Positions 22,525 to 32,066 of a stretch of 64,000 nucleotides of DNA are shown in pieces. Where the stretch lies: NCBI RefSeq assembly GCF_000275845.1, contig NW_006766974.1, positions 22,219-86,218 on the forward strand, given 5' to 3'. A model generated the notes under the pieces. The model made no database searches. It had not been told where the DNA came from and saw only the letters and a list, made by a program, of their open reading frames with translations. Position numbers and translations under genes: made by a program. The first letter of the stretch is position 1, and each line of letters begins with the position of its first letter. This DNA comes from Dichomitus squalens LYAD-421 SS1 (lineage: Eukaryota; Basidiomycota; Agaricomycetes; Polyporales; Polyporaceae).

Positions 22525-23001
22525 TCACTTGCCCATGCGGTCCTGAGTGGGTTGCCAGCAACCAACGTCTACCCAAGCCCCCGCCAGGCAAAAATACGCT
22601 GACATCAGAACGCTCCGTTCCTGGCTTTTCTCGTCATCCTCAATGCGGAATGCAAGCTGACTTACGAGCTTGAATTCAACGCTTCCATTCGCGCGCCGGC
22701 ATCCCACCGCGATTTCGGCATCGTGAGTAACACCGGTGTGGTGTAGGTTCCACGATGAGTCCCGGCGTGAACTTGCATCCTGCATATATCGCCAAGTATC
22801 AGGATATTGATCCCTGAACCTACGCGACTGGCCCTTGATGTATTCTTCAGAGCATTCAGGATAGATTCGGATAGGCCAATCGAGTGATTTGGTCAGTGCC
22901 TTTGCACGTAACCTCATCCCGTCTCGGGGTATTTTCAGCGATGCCGCGATGCCGAAGCGAAGGGCCAACAGCGCTGTTATCTCTGCGGTGGTTGAGTCCA
23001 C
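22525..23001 (-). pseudogene. Unassigned frame, possible F-box/WD-like relic
   Basis: An open frame of about 150 codons without an ATG near its start. It includes KALTKSLDWPIRIYPECSEE and RFRDQYPDTWRYMQDASSR. A GTAAGT at the end of VEFKL and an AG 67 bases later would join it to FLPGGGLGRRWLLATHSG. That is faintly reminiscent of the blades seen in basidiomycete F-box proteins with WD-like tails. No start and no convincing upstream F-box could be placed, and the frame breaks downstream. The family assignment is a weak inference; it may be a gene relic or a chance frame. Confidence 0.25.
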
Positions 23002-23595
23002 ACGTTGGGGTCGGCCTCGGCCTGGTACCGACTCTAGCTGTCGTGCTATGTACGCGTGTTTGATTCGGGATCATGTGTTAAGTATGCGAAATGCAGCCTG
23101 ATGTGAGGCCTACTTATACGAAGGCTGTCCGTTCGAGAGGCTCTTGTATCGATCGTGATGATACCAACACCGACAGATGTTGATGGTGAGCACAGCAGCA
23201 GGAAGGATATTCGATCGTGCGGTGCAGGCGGATAACGCTGATCTGACTTCAAGGCGAGTCCCTTCCGTAGTCAGCGGGTGGCACGATGTCGGTTTGAAAA
23301 TCAAAGATCATGCCTTGGAGAGAAACGTACGTCTGAAAGACTCACTTGCTCTATCCAATGTGCGGAATAGCCTGTGTATTAGGACACAGTGTGAAGCAAT
23401 TGGACCGGGTACTTACCTCGGTCCGAGTGTCTTGTGAGGCGAGGCATCTTCGAGTTCCTATGCGGACGAGCCATATGTCTATGGCGAACCCGGGAGGCGA
23501 GAGCTTGGTTTCCGACGACCTGCGACCCTTCACCACCTGGGCATACAGCGAGCTGAATAGGCGGATGTATACTATCACAAAACGACCAGATCTAA

Positions 23596-23667
23596 TCCGA
23601 TATGGTGTAGTGGCTAACATTATCGCCTCTCACGCGATAGCCCGGGGTTCGATTCCCCGTGTCGGAA
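23596..23667 (+). tRNA. tRNA-Glu (anticodon CUC)
   Basis: 72 nt with a full cloverleaf and no intron. The acceptor stem TCCGATA pairs with the 3' bases ending GTCGGA, with one T-G pair, followed by discriminator A. The D-arm holds the A box GGTGTAGTGGCTAAC. The anticodon stem ATCGC/GCGAT encloses the loop CTCTCAC with anticodon CTC. The T arm CCCGGGGTTCGATTCCCC carries the B box. CCA is not encoded, as expected for a eukaryotic nuclear tRNA gene. Confidence 0.95.
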
Positions 23668-23924
23668 CGTTTTGCTCCCAGAAGCCTCCTTTCCCGTAAC
23701 ACTCATTTAGCGCCAAGATCCTCCCCGGCGATTTCGCCCAGCTCTTATGTAGCTAGTACAGTAGCTTGATAACAATCTTGTCCAAGTTCCACTCCTCGCG
23801 TGCCAGTGCCGGCCTCTTGTCGAAACATTCCTTCAATATCCTGCACTTTCTACTCGCGGAGCAGGCCATTGTGAGTTTAATGTGTGATATATGGCTCCTA
23901 GCCCTTTCTGATTCCTCTGCACAG

Positions 23925-25040
23925 ATGTCATCGATCTCCACCCAGAGTCCCGATCCTTTGGGCGCCTCGTACGTCAACGAGGATCTCAACAATCCTCCAG
24001 TAACATCGCCATCTTTGGAGGGGTTCCAAAGGGACTCCGACATATGGTTTGAAGACGGGAACATCATCGTCATTGCCCAAAGCACTGCTTTCCGCTTCCA
24101 CAAATCTGTCTTAGCCTCTCATTCCCAAGTGTTTCGTGAGCTCTTCTCGGTCCCCCAACCCTCTCCAAATGCTGGAGAGAGCGAGGCGATAGACGGATGT
24201 ACGGTCATGTATGTATCTGATACGGGCTACGACTTTCGGGAACTCCTCCGAGCGATATACCGTGGCGTCAGGTACGTGATGCGCTGTTGCATTTTGGTTT
24301 ATGTGCAGCTGATGACGCCGATCCGTATTAGCTACCTTCATCCAGAACAGACTATATCCTTCCCCATTCTCGCCGCGCTCGCACGTCTCGGCCATAAGTA
24401 TCAGCTCGATCAGCTGCTGGATGCAGTCATCTTCAGACTACAGCGCACTTTCAATACCGATCTCGAGGTTTGGGACCGATCGCGTGGATTCGGAGCGGAC
24501 TCGCCCTTGGGACTCGTTCCTAACAACGCGATAGAGGCACTCAACCTCTTTCGTCGCCTTCAGAGGTCAGACATGATCCCCACTGCGCTTTGCGGCTGCT
24601 CCCGCCTCCCACCCGCTGTTCTCATTCATGGAGTCGACCGTGCAGACGGCGTGACGCGGGAAAGCCTCGAGCTTACCGACCTGGAGCTCTGCTGGAAGGT
24701 CCAGAAGCGCCTTATCCGCGAGGCCGTGGATCAGATGACACTGTTTTCCGAATACTTCGTCACAAGACTCGCTGAAGTCAAATGTCAGAGGCGCGACTAC
24801 TGCATAGAAGGCCTGAAAATCCTTCTCCAAGAGACGCGGAGAGGCATGTCTTATCTCGCCTTTGTCGATCCCCTAGACAAGTTCAGTTCGATTTTTGAGT
24901 CTGATGATGCTCCCTTCTCGAAGCGATTGTGTCGCGATTGTCTAGCAGTATTGAAGAGCAGGCACTGGGAGCTACGGAAGAAAGTATGGGGAAAGCTTCC
25001 GGATATCATGGGGATGAGTATCACAGGATGGGGATCGTAA
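23925..25040 (+). CDS. BTB/POZ-type protein copy C
   Basis: Exons 23925-24271 and 24332-25040 join in phase 2 to 351 residues. The ATG at 23925 follows a short polypyrimidine leader; the frame is open upstream but this is the first sensible start. The BTB half reads DIWFEDGNIIVIAQSTAFRF, then VFRELFSVPQP and GCTVMYVSD, ending in ELLRAIYRGV at the intron. Exon 2 holds LAALARLGHKYQLD, NNAIEALNLFRRL, MIPTALCGCSRL, a helical region rich in charged residues, and the terminal LCRDCLAVLK with VWGKLPDIMG. It has an N-terminal spacer of about 35 residues before the BTB domain. It is divergent from copy B on the same plan. Intact and probably functional; partner proteins unknown. Confidence 0.88.
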   Translation: MSSISTQSPDPLGASYVNEDLNNPPVTSPSLEGFQRDSDIWFEDGNIIVIAQSTAFRFHKSVLASHSQVFRELFSVPQPSPNAGESEAIDGCTVMYVSDTGYDFRELLRAIYRGVRYVMRCCILVYVQLMTPIRISYLHPEQTISFPILAALARLGHKYQLDQLLDAVIFRLQRTFNTDLEVWDRSRGFGADSPLGLVPNNAIEALNLFRRLQRSDMIPTALCGCSRLPPAVLIHGVDRADGVTRESLELTDLELCWKVQKRLIREAVDQMTLFSEYFVTRLAEVKCQRRDYCIEGLKILLQETRRGMSYLAFVDPLDKFSSIFESDDAPFSKRLCRDCLAVLKSRHWELRKKVWGKLPDIMGMSITGWGS

Positions 25041-25316
25041 TGAGTACTGTATCTAACAGAACGAGCATCTAGTCAATTTTGTCGATAGGGGAACTCCTAG
25101 GGTTCAAAAATACACGGAACCGTGAAAATAATGCAGCAAATGGGTGTTGTTAACCAGTCATGCTTTCTCTTCGTCTATAGTGTGAGCGATATGTGCTCTA
25201 CATTGTAGGAATTCTTGCATGGATGCATGAGTATACAGCCGCGATGTAGAATAGCCGACGAATATGGACAGCACGGATACATTGTGGCAATTCTCTCAAA
25301 CCGCACAACGAGTTAC

Positions 25317-26339
25317 TCAATACAAGGGTTGCCCCCAGCGTCCATTCGTACTAACGCCTACCAACCCAGGCAGAGAAATCCAAACCTCCCGCCGCAGCTC
25401 AAAGTGTCTGTCACGGAACGTTGAGAGCATGTCTCGCAGAGCACCCCTCTCATCCAAAAACTTTTCGCACTCGACGTGTACCAATCACCCAAGGGGTTCG
25501 CATCCTTGTGACTTTCGGGTTTCTTGCGTGCGTCATTCATGAGGGTATTCAAGCTTGCGGCGCATCTCTAAGGATCCGCGCAGTCGCCGTAGGCCATTGA
25601 GTCGATGAATTGGAGAAGCTTTCGAGTGAGTCCTTGCGCAACAGCCCCCTCTGTGCTTTCAGACATAGCACGAGATCAGCAGGGCTAAGGGTCTCTGAGG
25701 TTCCATCAGCTCGCTCGAATCCGTTGACTAGGTTGTCGGGGCTGAGTCTGCAGCAGGCGTAGACGGCGGTTGCAAGCATCTCGGGCTTGTCGAGAATACG
25801 AAAGAGGTTGACGGCTTCAATGGCATTCTCTCTAACTAGGGCTAATGGCGAGCGTTCAAACCCATTCAATTCGTTCCAAGTGGCAAAACTGGTCGTGAAG
25901 GCGAGAGCGGCAAATCCGACTGCTCGGTGAGGAAGGAGATAGCTGCCAAGGGCTGTGTCAGCACGTTGGTGCGCAATATCCAGAGATAGAGCACATGATT
26001 CGCATACCCAATATTGCCGTATACTGCACTCAGGAGTTGCCTGAAGTCATGGCTCGAGTCAGACACGTGAAGCACCGGGCAACCATCAATTGTGTCGTCG
26101 AGCGCGGATGGGACGGAGGGTGGCTGAAGAATGGCAAAGAGGTCGCGGAGCGTTTCCGATCGTCTGGCAAGAACACTCTTGTGGACCCGAAACCCCCAGT
26201 CCTGGGCTATCACGACTATGTTTCCGTCGTCGAACCAGAGTTCGTCGTCCCGCTTGACCTCACGTAGAGGGTAAGGTTCATGGTTTGGATAGGTAGGCAG
26301 TTCGTTCATCATTGTTGAGACGTGTCCTAGGGAAAGCAT
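25317..26339 (-). pseudogene. BTB/POZ-type gene copy D, multiply broken
   Basis: Exon 1 (26339-26008) is intact and typical: ELWFDDGNIVVIAQDWGFRV, LRDLFAILQPP, GCPVLHVSD. The phase-2 donor is followed by exon 2 from 25942 (acceptor TTGGCAG). The block that normally contains RLGHKY and the next helix, about 22 residues, is missing in frame. NAIEAVNLFRIL and the AVYACCRLSPDNL region are clean. After RKDSLE the frame is lost, and later pieces lie in other frames: NPLGDWYTSSAKSFW with LCETCSQ, then RDRHFELRREVWISLPGLVG ending at 25317. At least two shifts, plus a premature stop, separate these pieces. A degraded family member convergent with copy C. Confidence 0.82.
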
Positions 26340-26619
26340 GAGAGTGAGTGAGAAGTGTCCGTCTCTTGTAAGGTGGTATGAGGGGTCCCCTACCCACGAT
26401 GTTTACATGAGGATGGCAGTACAGAGAGAATCTCTAGGTCCGAGTCGTTTCAAAAGACCAAGGACGTCTACTCTACGGTGCGGATGTTGCCGAAGCATGG
26501 TGCTGCGGCAGAGTCTCAGTCTCGGCTGGCGGCTAGCGCTCACCTTTGAACGTCAATGTTCAGATGTACCCACTACCGTCAGCCTATGCCATTATCACCC
26601 ACACACAAGTCAACTCTTA

Positions 26620-27014
26620 TCATTGTCTATCACGCCAGATGAACCTGTACGTGATGGAGAGCTGTGGCTCGTGGATGGGAACGCTGTGGCCGTTGCCGGA
26701 AGAGCAACGTTCCGAATGATGACTGCCCCGTTATCCACGTCTCTGACACGAGCTATGATTTATAGTAGTCAGTTCACATGCTGTAGGATGGAGTCGAGTG
26801 CAACCTCTCACACTTTGGCGGCACACAAGTACCACATCGAGTGGGTTCTCCTACGCGTCGCCTCAAATACATGTTCGCAGGACCTTGCGACGGTGTTCCA
26901 AGAACGGAACCAGTTCTACTAGTCTTATTGAACAATATCATTCCTGCAAGCTACAACGAAGCTCTCCAGGTCATCCGAGCCTTCGAAGAAACTAAGACGG
27001 TTATGACCGTGTGA
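26620..27014 (+). pseudogene. BTB/POZ-type relic E
   Basis: Scraps in order on the plus strand. First comes PDEPVRDGELWLVDGNAVAV with AGRATFR, matching the BTB start. Then a short, scrambled middle containing AAHKYHIEWVL, which recalls the (R)LGHKY block. Then, in another frame, NEALQVIRAFEETKTV, which corresponds to the NAIEA(L/V)NLFR helix. No C-terminal cysteine tail is found. Too short and too shifted to encode a family protein. Confidence 0.65.
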
Positions 27015-27132
27015 AGAGAAGGTTTGTACCGCAGTAATCAACTTCGAAATCGTGCGCGCCGAAGCGTCTCATGCTTCGAACCTACTCTTGCATCTCTTTT
27101 GAATTCTGTCCACGTTAGCATCGCCCTCTAAA

Positions 27133-28182
27133 ATGCATTGTAAGCCGTCAATGAAGAGATTTACGACGATGCTAATACCCTTGAAGTCCACCCTAGCGCA
27201 ACGTCTCCACCACCTGACGTGGAGGCAGCCTTCCGGGGCCGCTATGAGCCCACACGCGATCCTGATTTCTGGTTCGAGGACGGCAACATCGTCATCATCG
27301 CAGACGAAACACAGTTCCGTGTCCATCGAAGTATACTCTGTCGGCACTCCGACGTTCTAGCGGATCGCCTGGGATTTAACGATCGCCGCCGAGATACGTC
27401 ATACGACAGCTGCGCCGTCGTCCGCATCCTGGACTCCGCCAAGAGCTTCAAAGGCTTGCTACGTCTACTCTACCCAGGGCCATCTGAGTAAGCGAGGCGT
27501 TGGCATGTAGCTCCATGATGAGGCTCACAAACGCGCTGGTACTAGGATCCTACGGCAAGTCAGCTCTGATCGCATACTCGCTGGTTCCACCCACATCACC
27601 CATCAGTACATACTGGGTTTACTCCCCGCCTCGTTTGACGAATGGATGAATCGCGAAGAGAGGGCCATCCAGGGTACCAGATCGACGCAGCCCAGTCCGC
27701 GGGATATGATCAAGATGATTAATGCCCTCCGGGACATCCAAGGCGATGACCTCATGCCTATAGCCCTGTACCTATGCTGCCAACTCTCGCCCAAAACCCT
27801 TCTCTCCGAGAATCGACGTAGCGATGGGACTGTGGAGAAGCTCAGCAGCAAAGACGTTGAGCTGTGCTTGGCACTGAGGGAAGACATGGTGAAGGAATCC
27901 GCGTGCATGGCGATGAGACTATTCACGGAACCGCCGTATCCGAGATGCAAATGTCGGAAGGTCGTCGAGGAGACTTTCATGGACATCGTGAACGGCAAAT
28001 TCGAGGACATCCCGCGGACTGACCCGTTAGGACCGTATTGGCGACGGCATATCGACGAGAGCGAGAGGGATGAGAAAATGCATAGACGAATTTGCTCAAC
28101 TTGTGCGCAATCCCTCCGCGATAGGGAGGTGGAGCAGAGGAGGGAGCTCTGGGATGAGCTTCCGAGGCTGGTAGGCTTTTGA
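27133..28182 (+). CDS. BTB/POZ-type protein copy F (short middle)
   Basis: Proposed exons 27133-27139 (ATG CAT T), 27229-27487 and 27546-28182 give 300 residues in one frame. The tiny first exon is inferred from GTAAGC at 27140 and an acceptor at 27228, by analogy with copy H, because no ATG precedes DPDFWFEDGNIVIIADETQF in frame. The BTB half is followed by the usual phase-2 intron. The RLGHKY helix segment of other copies is absent; the sequence runs through HITHQYILGLLPASFDEW straight to MIKMINALRDI and LMPIALYLCCQLSP. The tail is normal: RICSTCAQSLRDRE, then ELWDELPRLVGF. Open throughout, but with an unproven start and a missing segment it could be non-functional. Confidence 0.68.
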
Positions 28183-28561
28183 GGAAGCGGATAGTAGAGC
28201 AAACAGAAGTAAGCGCTTACACAATCTCGACGATGGGTACATCTATACTCACCTGCGGGGTTGAGCAGTTATATTAAGCGGGCGGACACCGCACGTGACA
28301 GGACTCAACGGGACGATGGCAATAGGGTTAGGAAACGTTCATGGGGAGAGATAATGTCAACGCGGAATTTCCGTCCTTTGTAAACCGAGACAAGTGTTTC
28401 CGTGCATCCGTGTGCGCCTACCAGAAAGATCGCGACAAGATTGAGTTGGAACCTTGGGGCGCAATATTAATGGCGATCATGTGAGGCTGTAACGAATCGG
28501 CGTCAGTTGAGATTGCCTGTCGATAGCATCGTCCATCGTACTCATCGCTCTTGCACTACAC
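28183..28561. other. Spacer between BTB copies F and G
   Basis: Presumed terminator and promoter region; no coding sequence recognised. Confidence 0.45.
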
Positions 28562-29607
28562 ATGGAGGATAACGTATTCCATCACACGCCAATCAGATGT
28601 CTGGAATTTTGGTTTGAGGACGGAGACACCATGATGACTGCGGGACACGTCGGCTTCCGCATTCACAAGTACGTGCTATCAGGCGGGTCCAGTGTCCTTG
28701 CCGACATGGGACGAAGCGACGAGGATCAGTTAGCAGGCTGTCCTACTGTCCGTCTGGAGGAGTCCGCCCACGACGTTAAACACCTGCTGCGGATGCTCTA
28801 CAATGGAGTTGGGTAAGTGGATGCTCAGTACATTGGAGGAAGGCCACTCACTTTCTATCCCACCTTGTTGCGAACGTCAGCGAGGGTGAAGTCGAGCCAG
28901 TGCGTCTTCCTGAATGCGCCGACTTCACGTCCAACGTCAGGATGGCACACAAGTACAAGCTTCATATTCGCAAAGAGACCTATTGTCTCTTGCGCCACCG
29001 CTTTCCTTCAACATTCACTGAATGGGAGACCAGAGGGGGTCTCTCTGCTGGAGACGCAATCGAGGCAATCAGCCTCTTCCGCACGATCGGGGACGACGAT
29101 CTCACCACGCCGCACATGGTTGTTGCTCTGTACCTCGCCTGCGGCCTTCCGTACAGGGCTCTCCTTCACGGGCACCGTCGTACGGATGGAGTACTAGAGA
29201 GACTTCACCGGGAAGACATCGAGCGGTGCGTCCTGCTTCGGGAGAGCCTGGTCGAGCGGTCGGCTTGGATGGCGGCAAAGCTGTACGAAGGAGAGGCGAG
29301 CGCAAACTGCGTTGGCACGGACGGTCAGTGCGATGCAGGAACCGCGAGTGTGCGCACGAGTATCCTGCGTGGCAGTCTGAATCACTGGCTCCATGCGGAC
29401 CCTTTGGGGGAGTTCATGCAATCCACGGTCGACGAGATGGAAGTTGGGAGTGCGCGGGGGATTTGTGGTATTTGCGCTGGGATGCTTTGCGAGCGGGAGA
29501 GGCAGCTCCGTAGAGAGCTATGGGAGGCGCTGCCGAGCATGTTGGCGGGGGTTGAAGACGAGATGAAGATAGCGAGAGGTGGCAGGCCCGATGAGCATGG
29601 AGACTAA
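28562..29607 (+). CDS. BTB/POZ-type protein copy G
   Basis: Exons 28562-28812 and 28881-29607 join in phase 2 (GG|C) to 325 residues. The start ATG directly precedes a short lead to LEFWFEDGDTMMTAGHVGFR. The BTB part is compact; it lacks the DLFSVPQP stretch, replaced by SSVLADMGRSDEDQLAGCP. Exon 2 has VRMAHKYKLHIRK, GDAIEAISLFRTI, MVVALYLACGLP, then DPLGEFMQSTVDEM and the cysteine motif GICGICAGMLCERE before ELWEALPSMLAG. A basic tail of about 20 residues ends the protein. Same strand and spacing as copies F and H, suggesting serial duplication. Intact. Confidence 0.87.
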
Positions 29608-29819
29608 TCAACTTTGGTGTCGTAGCGGCCGATTTGGCGGAAGGAAAGTCAGTCGGAAACAGATGGTCTGTAAATACAGTAGGTTATGCCGCCTCTGTTC
29701 AAGCAACGAGCCCGGAGTACAACATGTGTAGTTGGCGTCCGAATAATCAAGACTGAAAAAGCGAAGTGGCTTTAGGACCCGAACCGGTCGCTCGCACTCG
29801 TCCACGTGGCATGAGCTAC

Positions 29820-30090
29820 CTCAACATATAAATTCTCGCTTGCATCCGCTCGACTTCTGCACTCATCCACTGGACTCGCACTATTGTCCCCGCGAATTTT
29901 CTTCTCTTTCTCGCAGGAGCCTACCGCAAGTCCCAGACCCAGACGGAGATCCTCCGCCCCTACTAGCTGGAGCGCACGCCATCCTCGGGAACGTCGGACA
30001 CGGCGATGACGCGCTTTCCCTTACCAGGGGTGGGACACCTTTCAGAGCAGGATTCCGTCGTGCATATTGTCCTCTCCTGTATCTGTCCTT
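29820..30090 (+). repeat. Dispersed repeat A (inverted partner at 54.93-55.19 kb)
   Basis: The sequence from CATATAAATTCTCGCTTG through GGACTCGCACTATTGTCCCC, CAGGAG(C/T)CTACCGCA, GGGAACGTCGGACACG and TTACCAGGGGTGGGACACC recurs in the same order on the opposite strand at about 55190-54930. Small gaps and substitutions separate the copies. Encoded frames differ between them and neither is a recognisable gene. It could be a shared promoter plus the 5' part of a lost gene. Confidence 0.75.
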
Positions 30091-30517
30091 TAGAGCAATG
30101 ATATTGCGCTGTCTCTTTCGACCGCATACCAAGCTTGTGCTGGTAAGTAATCCATGTCAGTAAACACTTCTCGCGATCGAACCCAGCCCGGGAAATGCCC
30201 TGCGGCATGCTCGAATCAGCTCACTATTCCAATCCTGCACGAAGTGGACTAGCTTTCCATCTGGAGCTACCCGGTGTACTGAGAACCACTGCCTTTACGT
30301 ATTCTGCGGAGACAAAGTTTGAACCTTATACCATGAGGACATGCTACTAGGATGCTGCGGTAAGCGGTCCACAGTACCAGACCTCATCCCATAACTAGAC
30401 GTGCCTACAGCCTTCGTTCACAGACGAGTAGGCGAACTCGCTTTGACCCTGCACGACAGCTATCTTATCACCTTATTGAAACAAGACGTGGTTGCGTCTG
30501 ACAGCAACTAATCGATC
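30091..30517. other. Spacer upstream of BTB copy H
   Basis: No coding sequence recognised; presumed promoter of copy H. Confidence 0.4.
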
Positions 30518-31673
30518 ATGACGAACAGTAAGTAGCACCATTCCCTAATTATTGCCAAAAAGTTGACCGACCTCTAGGCGAAGGCAAATACCGCGCACAG
30601 TCGTACCGCTTCGATACGTCGTCAGCCTCAACTAGCACCATCCCAGACCGCGACGAACATGCGTTGTGGTTCGCAGACGGCAACGTGGTCGTCGTTGCTC
30701 AGGACACGTATTTCCGCGTCCACCAGGGGGTGCTAGCCCTCAATTCGCCCATCTTCAGGGATATCCTTGGAGACATCGACTATGCTCAGGTTCGATCGAA
30801 AAAAATTGGGGTCACAATCGATCGAGACGAGACAGGTGCAGACGGTACAGTCATCCGGCTTTCCGACTCCGCCCACGACTTCGAGCACCTCCTGCGCATC
30901 TTCTACCAAGGCTTCGAGTGAGTGGGAACATGTTGTATCTTCAGTTCCCACGCCGACGTTTGTTCCCGGATAGCTATTTGAACACTACTCGCCCGGATGA
31001 TTTCGCCGACCTCGCAGCAGCAGCGCGCCTCGCGCACAAATACGACATCTCCCGGGTCCTCAACGAAGCCACCGCCCGCCTCCAGCAGCTGTTCCCTCCC
31101 TCATTCGAAGCCTGGGACGCGAACGCAAAAATCCGTGCGTCCAAGCGCTTCCGTCCTGAGGATGCCATCGAGGCTGTTAATCTCTGCCGCGCACTCGGCA
31201 GGCGGGATGGGGGCGACGACATGTTACCCGCCGCGCTCTACCTCTGCAGCCAGCTCGAGCCTGGGAAGCTCCTCCGCGGGCACCGCCGGGCGGATAAGAC
31301 GCTCGAGAAACTCGACATGGACGATGTCGAGCTCTGTCTGGACCTGAAGAAGACGTTTGTAGAGAACGCAGCGGACATGGCGGTGAAGCTGCATGCGGGA
31401 AACGTGAGCGAGAATTGCCGTGGTGACTTTTGGAAGAACACATGCAGGTCGCTTCTTGCCCAGGTTAGGCAGGGATCCATGATGTCGATGGTGTTCAAGG
31501 ACGCGTTGGGCGGAGACCCGCTAGGGGAGTCGCTGAGGGAGGGGATCGACACGATGGAAGAGGTAGGCTTGTGCGCTAATTGCGCAAGGATGCTGCGGAA
31601 TAGGGAACGGGATCTTCGGAAGGGCTTTTGGGAAAAGCTCCCGGGTCTGGTAGGCGTGAAGGTGGAGGCCTAA
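30518..31673 (+). CDS. BTB/POZ-type protein copy H
   Basis: Three exons: 30518-30527 (ATG ACG AAC A), 30578-30917 and 30974-31673. The 50-bp and 56-bp introns are GT-AG and the frame is continuous, giving 349 residues. After a Ser/Thr-rich lead comes ALWFADGNVVVVAQDTYF, then SPIFRDILGDID in place of the usual PQP loop, and VIRLSDSAHDFEHLLRIFY up to the intron. Exon 3 has AAAARLAHKYDISRVL, EDAIEAVNLCRALG and MLPAALYLCSQLEPGKLL. It also carries an ENCRGDFWK cysteine site, DPLGESLREGID, and the closing LCANCARMLRNRE with FWEKLPGLVG. It gives the cleanest reference for the family. It stands between dispersed repeat A and TVP38-2; the copy of that arrangement at 54-55 kb lacks it. Intact. Confidence 0.92.
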
Positions 31674-32066
31674 GGACTCGGGAGCGGGTCTGTGGAACAC
31701 GCTCGTCCTCCCTATCACAAGCCAAATTAGCAGTCTTTCACGATGTATCATACAGAAGCCGTCGTGCCTTGAATGGAATGTATGTCTGGTTCTACCTTGG
31801 ATCATACGTTTTGCAAGGATAGCCACTGCCACCGTCTCCTCAGCAATACAGCCTGCGCGGCGCGACGAACGCTATGTATCATTTGTATCATTTGAAGCAC
31901 GTAAAGTATAATTACAGTGGACATACTACGAGATATGCATATGGGCGAGGGTGATTGATACAGTCAAGGACAGGTAGTATGCGCCACAGATTTACTGGGA
32001 TGATGACGAGAATCGACGGAAGTCCGAGCCCGACAAGAGCTGCTTAAATATGACACCACCCCGACC
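31674..32066. other. Convergent spacer between BTB H and TVP38-2
   Basis: 3' flanks of two convergent genes. AT-richer near 31870-31950 (ATTTGTATCATTTG). No coding sequence recognised. Confidence 0.45.
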
